From contig NZ_BONF01000028.1 of NCBI RefSeq assembly GCF_016862575.1, forward strand, positions 109,911 to 173,910: a stretch of DNA of 64,000 bases. Reading direction: 5' to 3'. Numbering within the stretch: the first letter of the stretch is position 1; each line of letters starts with the position of its first letter. The position numbers and the translations under genes are program-made. Shown here piece after piece: positions 1 through 9,692 of the stretch. Below the pieces are notes generated by a model, which was given only the letters and a program-made list of their open reading frames with translations, was not told the origin of the DNA and ran no database searches. This DNA is from Catellatospora bangladeshensis. Lineage in GTDB: Bacteria; Actinomycetota; Actinomycetes; Mycobacteriales; Micromonosporaceae.

Positions 1-2
1 GA

Positions 3-290
3 TCAGGTCCCGTGGACCTGCCGGCCGAGCAGTGCCTCGAGGTGGATGCATGCCTCGGCGGCAGTCCGGTCCGGGTCCATGTGGTCGCCAATGTGTACGC
101 TCGATCGCGGTATGCCGGTTCGGTCAGCACGCGGATGATGAGCTCGGCTACCGCGTCGACCTGCCATCGTGCCGCGGGCAGCCACTCGGCAAGTCCGAGG
201 GCGTGCAGCCGGCGGGCGTTGTCCGGGCGGTCCGCTCCGTGTGCGAGCACCACATGCGGGGTGCCGGACGCGATCGCTGCCGCTCGTCGA
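3..290 (-). pseudogene. Remnant of a GT1 (macrolide/UGT-type) glycosyltransferase, C-terminal part
   Basis: Reading the minus strand through about 290-100 gives residues like GTPHVVLAHGADRPDNARR followed by a helix-rich stretch with LGLAEWLP and LTEPAYRDRAY. This is the C-terminal nucleotide-sugar-binding region of GT-B family 1 glycosyltransferases, where the motif is normally G-x-P-x-x-x-x-P-x-x-x-D-Q-x-x-N-A. Past about position 90 the family-like ending (AAEACIHLEALL) continues in another frame, so there is a frameshift, and the N-terminal three quarters of the enzyme are absent. The upstream side of the fragment runs directly into a plus-strand remnant of an unrelated gene. I infer a dead, rearranged fragment. 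The window begins three bases from its stop codon. Confidence 0.6.
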
Positions 291-516
291 CCTGCTCGAC
301 CAGCTCCGATCGCCAAGACTGCACGCGTGGCAGCCGCCGGGCGGCGGTGCAGCCGGTGCACTCAGCCATGCCGTCATCCACTCCCTGGACGTGACGATCG
401 CGCTCGACCGGCCCACGGTCGCACCAAGAGAGGCTGTGATCGCCGTCCTGGACCAGCTCACCGCCATCGGTCGACGCCACCCGAGCCGCCCCCGGCTGGG
501 GACATCAAAAAGGTGA
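289..516 (+). pseudogene. Remnant of a mycothiol-dependent maleylpyruvate isomerase-family protein
   Basis: The plus frame shows PPGGGAAGALSHAVIHSLD and then RPTVAPREAVIAVLDQLTAI, which matches the middle of TIGR03083/DinB-like mycothiol-dependent isomerases, where a leucine-rich helix with V-H-x-x-D binds metal and is followed by R-P-x-x-x-x-P. The N-terminal metal-ligand helix and the C-terminal domain are missing, and the frame stops at 516 after an unrelated tail. The fragment abuts the glycosyltransferase remnant of opposite orientation near 290, so both were probably brought together by a deletion or transposition. Family assignment rests on one conserved segment of about 45 residues. 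Confidence 0.5.
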
Positions 517-627
517 CGGGCGGGCAGGGCGGGCCCGGAGTATGGGTGCAGGCGGGGGGTGGGAATCCCCGGTCGGAATTCCCACCCCTCGCCTCTGTTA
601 TTGCCGACTCGTGCGCTCAGTTGCGGG

Positions 628-1906
<1,279 letters not shown>

Positions 1907-2159
1907 TCCACCCTCCAAGGGCGTGCCGGTGGGGCGCTCCCTCGGGTGTGACGCATCGACGGCTGCGACGGTGGGCGGCGTGCAGTCTGGCTCAGGCCGA
2001 GCTGGCCGGCGACGGGGATGAAGAGGTCGATCTCTCGGTTACGCCGGCCACAGGCCAGAGACCCGATGGGAACAGTGTGCACTTACTATCACTGGAGGAA
2101 CGAAAAGTGTCAATGTTCAACCGGGACTGCCCGGCTCCGGTCAAGTACCCGCGCGGTCG

Positions 2160-2613
2160 CCCGCGCTCGACGTCCACGCCGTTCCTGTCGCGGGCCTGTG
2201 ACGACCAGCAGCGATCACACGGGGCCAGCCCAGCGAACAGCTGCGCTCCGGGCCGGCCGGCGGCGGCGGGACCTGTCTGATCGCCCGCGCGTGACGGTGG
2301 ACGGGGCAACGCCGAACGCCACAGCGAGGGCATCGCGCGAGAAGCCCGTCCGCAGGTGCACGAGTGTGATCACCAGCCGGTCGGCCGGGCACGGTTCGAG
2401 GGGTTCGCCCGCGCCCGCCGGCCGCCGACGCCGGCCACCACGCCGGGCGTGCAGCCGGACCTCCCGACCGGCGACCCACGCCGGACCTACCTCGGCCAGG
2501 ACCGGCCGCAGCTCCTCCGGCGCCCTTTCCGTCGCAGACGAGCGTCCGGCGGCGTCCGGTTTCCGGTCCAAGCCAGAAGGCCGTCGCCAGCCATCTCCTG
2601 GCATCAATCCGGA
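2160..2613 (-). pseudogene. Degenerate IS5-type (HTH_Tnp_4) transposase remnant
   Basis: On the minus strand a segment with PEELRPVLAEVGPAWVAGRE, then DRLVITLVHLRTGFSRDAL and AFGVAPSTVTR, resembles the N-terminal HTH region of actinobacterial IS5/IS112-like transposases. Around 2310 the reading moves to another frame (RAIRQVPPP) and no DDE catalytic domain follows before the region ends. No clear terminal inverted repeats or target duplication were found. The element probably explains the disordered stretch between the frameshifted esterase and the small secreted protein. Confidence 0.5.
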
Positions 2614-2748
2614 ATTCGTCGGCCTCCGCACCCGATGATGGCCGGCCCCAGTTGACTCGGACCGCGCGGGCAACGTCCCCGACGGTTTGGGCGTCGATGA
2701 CCAGCTGTCGACACGCTGTATCAACGCGCATAGATGAGGAGGAATGCT

Positions 2749-3195
2749 TTGAGCCGAGGTAACATCTCCCGCGGGATTGCCGCCGTTCTGTCAGGGATGA
2801 TTCTGCTTTTGACCGGACCCGCAACGGCCGCTCACGCTACGACCGCCCAGACTACGGCGGCCCTGGCGGCCTGGGACTGCCCCGTTGGCGATCTCTGTGT
2901 CTGGAGCGGGTATGACGGCACGGGCTCCCGTTGCAACTGGGCGAACGCGGACAACGACTGGATGAACGCTCCGGTCACCTGTTCGTGGTCGGGGTACAAC
3001 AAGGTGAAGTCCATCTACAACCGCGGGCAGAGCACCTCCTTCCTGGGAGTGATGCTGTACGAGAACATCAATTACAACTCCAACGATATTTGGGGTTGCA
3101 TTGCCCAGGGCAAAAAGATGTCGTTCATTTCGGGCATCAGTGACGGGGTTTACCTGGCTTCACATCGTTGGACCAATAGCTTCCCGTACTGCTGA
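2749..3195 (+). CDS. Small secreted cysteine-containing protein, peptidase inhibitor I36-like
   Basis: The product is about 148 residues: a basic start, a hydrophobic stretch (AAVLSGMILLLTGPATAAHA) that looks like a Sec signal peptide, then a compact domain with the pattern W-D-C-P-x-G-D-L-C-V-W and further cysteines, ending in FPYC. The pattern C-x(5)-C followed by an aromatic strand and G-x(n)-C is typical of the I36 (SMI-like) Streptomyces metalloproteinase-inhibitor family and of beta/gamma-crystallin-like secreted proteins. Start choice: an ATG at 2734 contains the only good ribosome-binding site inside itself (GAGGAGG, 2736-2742), so TTG at 2749 is preferred. The 3' half is noticeably less GC-rich than neighbours, compatible with transfer. 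The inhibitor role is inferred from family; the target protease is unknown. Confidence 0.7.
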   Translation: MSRGNISRGIAAVLSGMILLLTGPATAAHATTAQTTAALAAWDCPVGDLCVWSGYDGTGSRCNWANADNDWMNAPVTCSWSGYNKVKSIYNRGQSTSFLGVMLYENINYNSNDIWGCIAQGKKMSFISGISDGVYLASHRWTNSFPYC

Positions 3196-3582
3196 CGCAG
3201 CGATAAGAGGGCTGGCACGCCGGCCACTACCCGCCAACGAGCCGCTGGCGAGAACAGATTCCGCGTAGGCAATCGTTTGGGCTGGCGGTGGGCAGGATGG
3301 CCCACCGCCAACCGCCCCCGCCGGAGGCGCTGGTTTCTGAGTGTGGATCAACTCGCAGCCGCTGGTGGCGACGAGGGCTTCGGCGAGCAGGCGCCGCTCG
3401 GCCGCGGCTGGGTACTGGTGTCCGGTTTCCACTGCTCACTTCAGGATGGTCCATGTTGGATGCGTCACGCCGTGCTGTCCAGCTCCCCGAGCAGTGCGAA
3501 ACGGCCACGCGAGGCGGGCCGCAATGCCTGCCAGATGGGAGCGGGTCGTCGGAAAGCGGGCGTTCTTAGTACGCTCGCGGCC
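3196..3582. other. Intergenic region without a recognised gene
   Basis: No convincing protein is seen on either strand across these 387 bases. The first part holds a strong hairpin (3283-3310), the last part the promoter-like sequence of the LCP gene. The frames that stay open have no recognisable domain and atypical composition. Confidence 0.5.
3283..3310 (+). terminator. Hairpin downstream of the I36-like gene
   Basis: An 11-bp perfect inverted repeat (TGGCGGTGGGC, 3283-3293, with its complement 3300-3310) encloses a 6-base loop. It lies 88 bases after the stop codon at 3195 and has no T-run, as is common for actinobacterial terminators. It could instead be a structural element of unknown use. 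Confidence 0.4.
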
Positions 3583-3583
3583 A
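3566..3583 (+). promoter_or_regulatory. Possible -10 of a leaderless or short-leader promoter for the LCP gene
   Basis: TTAGTA/TAGTAC lies about 12-16 bases before the ATG at 3583, and no Shine-Dalgarno sequence is present between them. This arrangement suits a leaderless transcript. No good -35 could be assigned. Confidence 0.3.
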
Positions 3584-4659
3584 TGTCCCGCCGTTCCCCC
3601 TCTGTGCAAGCCTCCCAGCCTCCGGCCGCCGACGAGGCACAGATCCTCGAAACCGACGCCGAGCCGCCCAAGACGCCGTCGCGTGGGCGTCGGCGTGCCA
3701 AGCGGATCGCTCTCATCGGAGCACTGGTGTTCGTGCTGCTGGCCGGGGGCGGGGTCGTCGCCGTAGGGCTGTACCTGCGCTCGGTGGACTCCAGCATCGA
3801 GCGGGTGGACGCCTTCGAGGACATCCCGGAGGCGGAGCGTCCGGTGAAGGCCGAGCCCGAGGTCAAGAACTTCCTGATCCTGGGCAGCGACACCCGGGAC
3901 CCGGAGGCCACCGCCGGCTCCCGCACCGACACGATCATCCTGGCGCACATTCCCAAGAGCCGCGCCAGCGCTCAGCTGATCTCCATCCCCCGCGACACGT
4001 GGGTGTTCGTCCCCAAGTCCAAGAACGGAAACGGCGGCCGCGAAGCGAAGATCAACGCTGCGTTCGCCTGGGGCGGCATCCCGCTGATGGTGCAGACCGT
4101 CGAGCGGTTCACCAAGGTGCGCATCGACAACGTGATCGTCGTGGACTTCGCCGGGTTCAAGGAGATCGTGGACGCCCTGGGCGGTGTGGAGATCACCGTC
4201 GAGAGCAGCTTCACGTCCATCCATCCGCCGTACCTGCGCTTCAACGCGGGAAAGCAGGTGATGAACGGGGAGAAGGCCCTGGACTACGCCCGCCAGCGCA
4301 AGCAGTTCGCCACGGGTGACTTCGCGCGCATCCAGCACCAGCAGCAGGTGATCAAGGCGATCGTGAACAAGGCCAGCTCGGGCGGCATCCTGTCCAGCCC
4401 GGCCAAGCTGAACTCGTTCCTGAGCGCCACCGCGGGCGCCGTCTCGGTCGACCGGACCATGTCACTGCTCGACACCGCGATGGACCTGCGCGGCGTCAAG
4501 GGCGGCGCGTTGAACTTCTACACCAGCCCTACCACCGGAACCGGGCGCAAGGGCACCGAAAGCGTCGTGCTGGCCGATACGGCGAAGGTGGGGCCGTTCT
4601 ATGCGGCGCTGCTGGCGGACGACATCCCCACGCTGCAGGCGCTGGCCGCCAAGAAGTGA
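3583..4659 (+). CDS. LytR-CpsA-Psr (LCP) family glycopolymer ligase
   Basis: LCP enzymes move lipid-linked glycopolymers (teichoic acid, arabinogalactan, capsule) onto peptidoglycan at the outer face of the membrane. The 358-residue product has a 40-residue cytosolic basic tail, one transmembrane helix (about 41-64) and an external LCP domain (about 95-250). Family signatures are visible: FLILGSDTRD, SRTDTIILAHI, SIPRDTWV and KINAAFAWGG, which contain the Asp and Arg residues that hold the pyrophosphate and metal. It is the first gene of the exopolysaccharide locus and is convergent with the next gene. ATG 3583 was chosen over longer in-frame starts because the preceding residues are low-complexity and the membrane topology is complete from here. 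The acceptor and polymer are inferred from context only. Confidence 0.9.
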   Translation: MSRRSPSVQASQPPAADEAQILETDAEPPKTPSRGRRRAKRIALIGALVFVLLAGGGVVAVGLYLRSVDSSIERVDAFEDIPEAERPVKAEPEVKNFLILGSDTRDPEATAGSRTDTIILAHIPKSRASAQLISIPRDTWVFVPKSKNGNGGREAKINAAFAWGGIPLMVQTVERFTKVRIDNVIVVDFAGFKEIVDALGGVEITVESSFTSIHPPYLRFNAGKQVMNGEKALDYARQRKQFATGDFARIQHQQQVIKAIVNKASSGGILSSPAKLNSFLSATAGAVSVDRTMSLLDTAMDLRGVKGGALNFYTSPTTGTGRKGTESVVLADTAKVGPFYAALLADDIPTLQALAAKK

Positions 4660-4669
4660 CACCCGAGCG

Positions 4670-4693
4670 GCTTCGGCGCCTGAATACCGAAGC
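4670..4693. terminator. Weak hairpin between convergent genes
   Basis: A 7-bp inverted repeat (GCTTCGG at 4670-4676, complement at 4687-4693) with a 10-base loop sits between the LCP gene and the convergent glycosyltransferase gene. It has no T-run. It is short and its function is uncertain. Confidence 0.3.
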
Positions 4694-4737
4694 AACACGG
4701 GGGATGGTTCAGTGAACGACCTGAAGGGCGTAGCCGG

Positions 4738-5673
4738 TCAGCGGGTGGAGTTGTCGCGGCCCCAGCTGCCCTCACGCTGCCGGCGCGCCCGCACGGCGGC
4801 GATTAGGGTGATCCCGACGTAGAACACGGCCGCGGGGATGAGCCGGGGCCGGGGCAGCACGACGTCGCGCAGCCAGGACGAGCGCTTGGTCTCCCGGATG
4901 CCGGTGTGGGTCGCGCGCAGCCGGACGTTGCCGGCGCGCACCCGGGCCAGCGTGCGGATGAGGTCGCGGGTCCGGACCGGGGTCTGCACGAAGGCGGTCG
5001 CCGTCGGGCTCTGCCGCTTCTCGGCCGAGCTGAACAGGGAGTCCAGGAACAGGTCGTCGGCCATCTGATCGGGGAAGGTGCCGAAGCGCGCGCGGCCGGC
5101 CTCGGACAGCACCATCGTGCCCCGTCCGAACAGGGCGTCGTCGAAGACCGGCATGCGCGAGTTGATGGCGTAGTAGGCCCGCACCGGCAGGGTGCGGCCG
5201 GTGGTCACCAGGCTGCGCCGCGGCATGGCGGCGAGCACCTGCGGGGCGCCGGCTTCCAGGGAGTCGGCGAGTTCGCCGAGTGCGCCCCGGGTGAGCACCA
5301 CGTCGGCGTCGAGGTAGACCCGGGGGAACGTGGTCGCGGCGGCGTCGCCGGTGTTGAGCGCCAGGGCCTTTCCTGCCTCGGCCAGCTCGATGACGCGTAC
5401 GTCGCGCCGGGTGCGGGCGATGGCGGCGGTGTCGTCGGTGCAGCCGTTGGGCACGACGATGATGTCCAGTTCGCCGGGAAGCGTGCCTTCGAGCAGGGAG
5501 TCGAGGCACCTGCCGATCACTTTGGCCTCGTTGTGTGCCGCGATGACGACGCTGATCGTTCGCGTCGATCGTCTCTCGGTGCTCGATGTCTCGGGCGATT
5601 CCGTCGTGGCTGAGGGCGATCCCGTGTGCACGGCCGACAGCTTGCCGTACGCCTTCGGACCTCCGCAAGGCAC
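4738..5673 (-). CDS. Family 2 glycosyltransferase with C-terminal membrane helix
   Basis: The product (311 residues from GTG 5673) carries a GT-A domain: ISVVIAAHNEAKVIGRCL at about 40-57, VVPNGCTDD, the KALALN strand and the metal-binding YLDADVV (Asp 122-124). The family transfers a sugar from a nucleotide donor to a lipid-linked or membrane acceptor on the cytosolic side. One hydrophobic segment near 278-295 (LIPAAVFYVGITLIAAV) probably tethers it to the membrane. It lies on the opposite strand within the exopolysaccharide locus, so it is transcribed apart from the plus-strand operon. The start is uncertain: the first 35 residues are Ser/Thr-rich and no strong ribosome-binding site is close to GTG 5673; AGGAGA is about 17 bases away. 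Confidence 0.85.
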   Translation of the reverse strand: MPCGGPKAYGKLSAVHTGSPSATTESPETSSTERRSTRTISVVIAAHNEAKVIGRCLDSLLEGTLPGELDIIVVPNGCTDDTAAIARTRRDVRVIELAEAGKALALNTGDAAATTFPRVYLDADVVLTRGALGELADSLEAGAPQVLAAMPRRSLVTTGRTLPVRAYYAINSRMPVFDDALFGRGTMVLSEAGRARFGTFPDQMADDLFLDSLFSSAEKRQSPTATAFVQTPVRTRDLIRTLARVRAGNVRLRATHTGIRETKRSSWLRDVVLPRPRLIPAAVFYVGITLIAAVRARRQREGSWGRDNSTR

Positions 5674-5895
5674 GGAGCCCGATCAGTTGATCTCCTGAAC
5701 TGCCGAAAGGCCTTGTGGGGGCGCGGTTCGCTCGATGTCGGCACCGCTGGAGGGACGTTTGTCGATCGGTGATCGAATGTGTCGTGCGTGGATTGTGATC
5801 TTGCTGATCTGGGCGCGCGGACTGCGGCGGGAGCTGTTATCGTCTGATCGTTTTTCCTGGCACGGGATGCGGTCCTAAGTGGAAGTGGAGGCAAA

Positions 5896-6027
5896 ATGGA
5901 CACGTTGGTCGATCTTCCGCGAGGGACCGCTGAAGCAGGCTCTTATGCGGATCATGCCTGTCGCGGCAGGCTCGTCGTCGCGGATGATGTGTTCGCGCAC
6001 GTAGCTTCTGTTGCAGTCGTCTGGTGA
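5896..6027 (+). CDS. 43-residue ORF translationally coupled to the polymerase gene
   Basis: ATG 5896 is preceded by a strong purine-rich site (GGAAGTGGAGG). The frame encodes 43 residues and its TGA (6025-6027) overlaps the GTG start of the next gene (6024) as GTGA, the classical arrangement for translational coupling. The second half, RGRLVVADDVFAHVASVAV, faintly resembles the start of Asp23/Gls24-type domains, but it is far too short to be such a protein. It may act as a leader peptide that sets the translation rate of the membrane polymerase, or be the fossil of a longer gene. No membrane segment or signal is seen. Confidence 0.5.
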   Translation: MDTLVDLPRGTAEAGSYADHACRGRLVVADDVFAHVASVAVVW

Positions 6028-7448
6028 GCGGACACGTCGCCACGCGGCAGCCGGATCTCCTCGGCGTGCCGATCGCTCCGCCTACCCGCCACCGCGGGGA
6101 GCGGGTGGCGTGGTTCGCGGTGATGATCGCGATGACGCTGGTCGCGCTGAAGCCGCTGTTCGACGTCTTCAGTGAGAAGGTCGCCGCGGACGTCATCGAC
6201 CTCGGTGTCGTGCTGACCGTCGCCGGCGCCCTCGCGATGGGGGTGGCGTTCGCCCTCACGGTCGCGGACCTGCGCCGGCTGCCCCGTGCACTGGTGATCG
6301 CGATCCTCGCCATCGGCGTGGTCGCGCTGCTGTCGGTGTTCGCGTACGCCGCCAGGTCGGGTCGCGCCGACCTGCTGGCGCTGTTCGACGACCGCCGCAC
6401 GTCGATCTACGGCGGGTACGTCTCGCCGGACTCGGGCATCCTCACCGAGGCCCTGCGCATGGTTACCGGGTTCGCGCCGCTGCTGCTGATCGCGGTCATG
6501 GTCCGGCGGCAGGCATGGTTCCCCGTCAGCCTGCTGCGGCTGGTGGTCGTGTTCGTGGTCGCCGGCGCCCTGGTACACAGTTTGATCGCCTGGCTGCAGG
6601 TGGCCGGGGTGGTCCCGTACTCGTTCTTCTTCCAGCTCCCGCAGGGCTTCATCGGGCGCGCGTCGGGGGGCTACTACCACCCGATGTCGCTGGGCCGGGT
6701 GCTGATCTTCGCGGTGCTGATGCTGTACATCCTGCGCGACCACCTGCCGCTGACCCGGGTTGCCCGGTACGCGCTCATCGGGCTGTTCACGGCCACCGGC
6801 GCGGTCAGCCTGCACCGGCTGACGCTGGTGTGCCTCGCGATCATCATCGCGGCCTTCGAGGTGCCTCGGCTGGGCCGGCTCGTCCAGGCTGCCCGCGGTG
6901 CCGCGATCAGCCGGCGGACCGTCGGCGTCACGAGCGCCGTGGTGCTGGTCGTGGCCGGCTTCGCGGCCTGGCTGTGGGGCGCCGCCATCTGGTCGCGGGT
7001 CGTGGTGACCTTCACCGAGGTGGGCTCGCTGGACTTCCGCTCCGACGAGTTCATGCATGGGCGGGGCGCGATCTGGGGCGACGTGATCGCGGTGTTCGGC
7101 AAGGCGACGCCCGACGTTTGGCTGTTCGGCTTCGGATACGAGCCCTGGGACATGCACAACGACCTGATCCGGATCGCTGTCACCTGGGGCGCCGTGGGCG
7201 TGGCCGCAGTGCTGGCGGCGTTCGTCGCGCTGTTCCGGTTCACGGCCCGCCAGTGCGACCGGACCGGCCGCCACACGCTCGTCGTGCTGTACGTCACGAT
7301 GTTCGTCTTCGGGCTGACCCAGAAACCGTCGTCCTATCCGTACTTCGTGTGGTTGTTCCTGTTCTGCCACCTGCTGATTCTCGCGCTGCACGGCGGCAGG
7401 GCCGCCGCCGCCGCCATGACCCGCACCGAGAACACGGACCCGGCATGA
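6024..7448 (+). CDS. Wzy-like O-antigen/exopolysaccharide polymerase (O-antigen ligase family)
   Basis: The 474-residue protein consists mainly of hydrophobic helices (roughly 10-12), with a long external loop in the second half carrying FRSDEFMHGRGAIWGDVI and FGYEPWDMHNDLIRIAVTWG. Arg/His residues in a large periplasmic-side loop preceded by G-R-x-x-x-W are the hallmark of Wzy_C/O-antigen ligase proteins, which join repeat units of lipid-linked oligosaccharide at the outer membrane face. The gene starts with GTG 6024 inside the stop of a 43-residue ORF and its TGA overlaps the ATG of the following glycosyltransferase, so it sits in one tight operon with the glycosyltransferase, flippase and pyruvyl transferase. 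Assignment as polymerase rather than ligase is inferred from this context. Confidence 0.8.
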   Translation: MSGHVATRQPDLLGVPIAPPTRHRGERVAWFAVMIAMTLVALKPLFDVFSEKVAADVIDLGVVLTVAGALAMGVAFALTVADLRRLPRALVIAILAIGVVALLSVFAYAARSGRADLLALFDDRRTSIYGGYVSPDSGILTEALRMVTGFAPLLLIAVMVRRQAWFPVSLLRLVVVFVVAGALVHSLIAWLQVAGVVPYSFFFQLPQGFIGRASGGYYHPMSLGRVLIFAVLMLYILRDHLPLTRVARYALIGLFTATGAVSLHRLTLVCLAIIIAAFEVPRLGRLVQAARGAAISRRTVGVTSAVVLVVAGFAAWLWGAAIWSRVVVTFTEVGSLDFRSDEFMHGRGAIWGDVIAVFGKATPDVWLFGFGYEPWDMHNDLIRIAVTWGAVGVAAVLAAFVALFRFTARQCDRTGRHTLVVLYVTMFVFGLTQKPSSYPYFVWLFLFCHLLILALHGGRAAAAAMTRTENTDPA

Positions 7449-8341
7449 GCACCGAGCTGCCTACGCGCCAGTCGTACCCCGCTGTTCCGCGGCCGCGCCC
7501 GGCTGAGCCGCCCCCGTTCGCGGAGCACCTGCCGCAGGAGGCCGAGCCTGTCCCGGTGAGCCCGACGTTCTCGGTCTGCATCGTGGTGCGCGACCGGCCG
7601 GTGCTGCTGGTGAAGGCCGTCGAGAGCGTCCTGACCAACCGGTTCACCGACTTCGAGATCATGATCGTCGACGACGGCTCGCAGATCCCGGTCACCGACG
7701 TGCTGGCCGAGGCGGATGTGCTCTTCGACAGCCGGATCCGGGTCATCCGGCAGCCGCCCACCGGCATCGCGCCCGCGCGCAACGCCGGGCTGCGGGCCGC
7801 CGCGGGCCGCTACATCACCGTGCTGGACTCCGACGACGAGCTCGGCCCGGACGCGCTGCTGCACCTGGACCGCCTCATCAACAGCACCGGCACGCGCTGG
7901 GTGTACGCCGACTACGAGGAGCTCTACCCCAGCGGGTCGCGCAAGCGCATCCGGCTGCCCGAGTACCCGTCCGCACACGGCATGCTCATGGGCGTGCTCA
8001 CCCGGCCGCGGCTGCCGTTCAAGCACTCCGGCACCACGATCGAGCGCAAGCTGCTCGAGGAGATCGGCCACTACGACGAGTCGCTGCACATCTTCGAGGA
8101 CATCGAGCTGATGCTGCGGGCGCTGCGGGCCGGGGTGCACCCCCGGCACCTGGCGCACCCGATCATCGTCTTCCGCCGCCACGACGGCAACATCACCCGT
8201 AACCGGCTGGACGGCCTGGGGATCTGGTTCTCGCTGATCGAGACGTACGGGCCGCGTAACAAGCTGTTCCGCCGCTCGATGATCAAACTGCTGCGGGCGA
8301 TGAGCGAGATCGGAAAGTGGCTTGTCAGCATCGGTCGCTGA
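7445..8341 (+). CDS. Family 2 glycosyltransferase
   Basis: The 298-residue product has a proline-rich 40-residue lead and a GT-A domain: FSVCIVVRDRPVLLVKAVES (about 42-61), IVDDGS (74-79), the GIAPARNAGLRAA donor-site segment and DSDDE (128-132), the metal-binding motif. IFEDIELMLRA near 220 is the catalytic E-D region of this family. It should add one sugar to the lipid-linked repeat unit at the cytosolic membrane surface. No membrane helix is obvious. ATG 7445 overlaps the preceding stop (ATGA), and the 3' end overlaps the flippase start by 20 bases. Donor and linkage cannot be read from sequence. Confidence 0.88.
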   Translation: MSTELPTRQSYPAVPRPRPAEPPPFAEHLPQEAEPVPVSPTFSVCIVVRDRPVLLVKAVESVLTNRFTDFEIMIVDDGSQIPVTDVLAEADVLFDSRIRVIRQPPTGIAPARNAGLRAAAGRYITVLDSDDELGPDALLHLDRLINSTGTRWVYADYEELYPSGSRKRIRLPEYPSAHGMLMGVLTRPRLPFKHSGTTIERKLLEEIGHYDESLHIFEDIELMLRALRAGVHPRHLAHPIIVFRRHDGNITRNRLDGLGIWFSLIETYGPRNKLFRRSMIKLLRAMSEIGKWLVSIGR

Positions 8342-9692
8342 CGAGGCGGGCGCGCCGTCGTCGGCGCCGCCCCACACCCGGCTGCGCCGCACCGCCCTGA
8401 GCCTCGGCGTGCTGGCGCTGAGCCAGGCCGGTGTCACGCTGGCGGCGTTCGGCACGCAGGTCGTCCTCGCCCGGGTGCTGCCGCTCGCCGAGTTCGGGTT
8501 CCTGATGACGGTGCTCTCGCTGATCTCGGTGACCGCTCCGATCGCCGTGGCCGGGGTGCCCGAGCTGTGGCTGCAGGTGTTCGGCCGGGAGGGCGCGGGC
8601 GCGTTCGGCTGGGTCCGGCGCTCGCTGTGGATGGTGCTGGGCGGCAGCGTGGCGCTGTCCGCGGTCCTGGCCGGCTGGGGGCTGCTGGAGGGCGCGGGGA
8701 CGACCCACGGGGCGGTGCGGATCATGCTCGCCTCCGTGGTGCTCGCCCAGTCGGCGGCCGCCGTCGCGGCGTCGGTGCTGCAACTGCAGGGCCGGTACAC
8801 CGCCGTCGCGGTGCTCCAGTTGCTCCCGCAGCTGGGCCGGATCGCCGTGGTCGGGCTGGCCTGGTGGCTGCCGCTGCCGGTGTCCGGCGTGGCGCTGGGC
8901 TACGCGGCCGTCGCGCTGCTGACGGTCGTGACCTGCGTGCCGGCCATCCGGCCGTTCTGGCGCGGGCGTACGCGGCTGGAGGGGCATGGCCTGGTCGAGG
9001 CCGGGTCGCCCGTGCCGCCGCGGTGGGGGGCGCTGGCCGCGGCCGCGACGCCGTTCGTGCTGGGCAACGTGTTCTACCTGCTGGGCATGAACGGCGGCAC
9101 GGTGGTGATCGGCGAGTTCCTGAGCCGTGAGTCGGCGGCGCTCATGGCCGTGCCGATGAGCGTGCTGGCGGCCGTCTACCTGATTCCCCGCGTGGTCTTC
9201 CAGCAGTTCCTGCTGGGCAAACTGCACCGCTGGGCGCGCTCGGACAACGAGGCGATCCTGATGGCCTACCGGATCGGCTCGACCGGCATGATCACGTTCG
9301 GCGTGCTCGTCGCCGCGATCGTCGCGGTGGGCGGCTGGTTCGCCATCCCGCTCGTGTTCGGCGAGCAGTACCAGGAGTCGGCCGTCATCATGGCCGTCAT
9401 CGCGGCGGCGATCCCGCTGCGCTTCGCCGGTGCGGGTGTCGCCTCCCTGCTGACCAGCGGCGGGCTGCTCCGGCGCAAGGTCGTCTACCAGGGCATCGCG
9501 GCTCTGGTCTACGTGGCCGGGCTGGCGGTGACGCTGCCGCTGTACGGGACGACGGGCGGCGCGATCACCACGGTGGTGGCCGAGGCGGCCCTGCTCATCC
9601 TGTTCTGGCAGGAGGTCGTCCGGCACGTGGTCGCCGGTGCCGACGTGCCGGGCTGGGCACAGATCCGCAAGCGACTGATGAGGGACGGCTAG
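8322..9692 (+). CDS. Wzx-like polysaccharide flippase (MATE/MOP superfamily)
   Basis: The 456-residue protein is hydrophobic throughout with about 12-14 predicted helices. It begins TALSLGVLALSQAGVTLAAF, continues QVVLARVLPLAEFGFLMTV (the L-x-P-x-E-F/Y-G motif typical of Wzx/polysaccharide exporters) and ends with IVLFWQEVV-like cytosolic residues. Such proteins flip undecaprenyl-pyrophosphate oligosaccharides to the outer face, where the polymerase and LCP enzyme act. TTG 8322 is preferred because GGAAAG lies six bases upstream, inside the preceding gene. The stop overlaps the GTG of the next gene (TAGTG). Confidence 0.85.
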   Translation: MSASVADEAGAPSSAPPHTRLRRTALSLGVLALSQAGVTLAAFGTQVVLARVLPLAEFGFLMTVLSLISVTAPIAVAGVPELWLQVFGREGAGAFGWVRRSLWMVLGGSVALSAVLAGWGLLEGAGTTHGAVRIMLASVVLAQSAAAVAASVLQLQGRYTAVAVLQLLPQLGRIAVVGLAWWLPLPVSGVALGYAAVALLTVVTCVPAIRPFWRGRTRLEGHGLVEAGSPVPPRWGALAAAATPFVLGNVFYLLGMNGGTVVIGEFLSRESAALMAVPMSVLAAVYLIPRVVFQQFLLGKLHRWARSDNEAILMAYRIGSTGMITFGVLVAAIVAVGGWFAIPLVFGEQYQESAVIMAVIAAAIPLRFAGAGVASLLTSGGLLRRKVVYQGIAALVYVAGLAVTLPLYGTTGGAITTVVAEAALLILFWQEVVRHVVAGADVPGWAQIRKRLMRDG

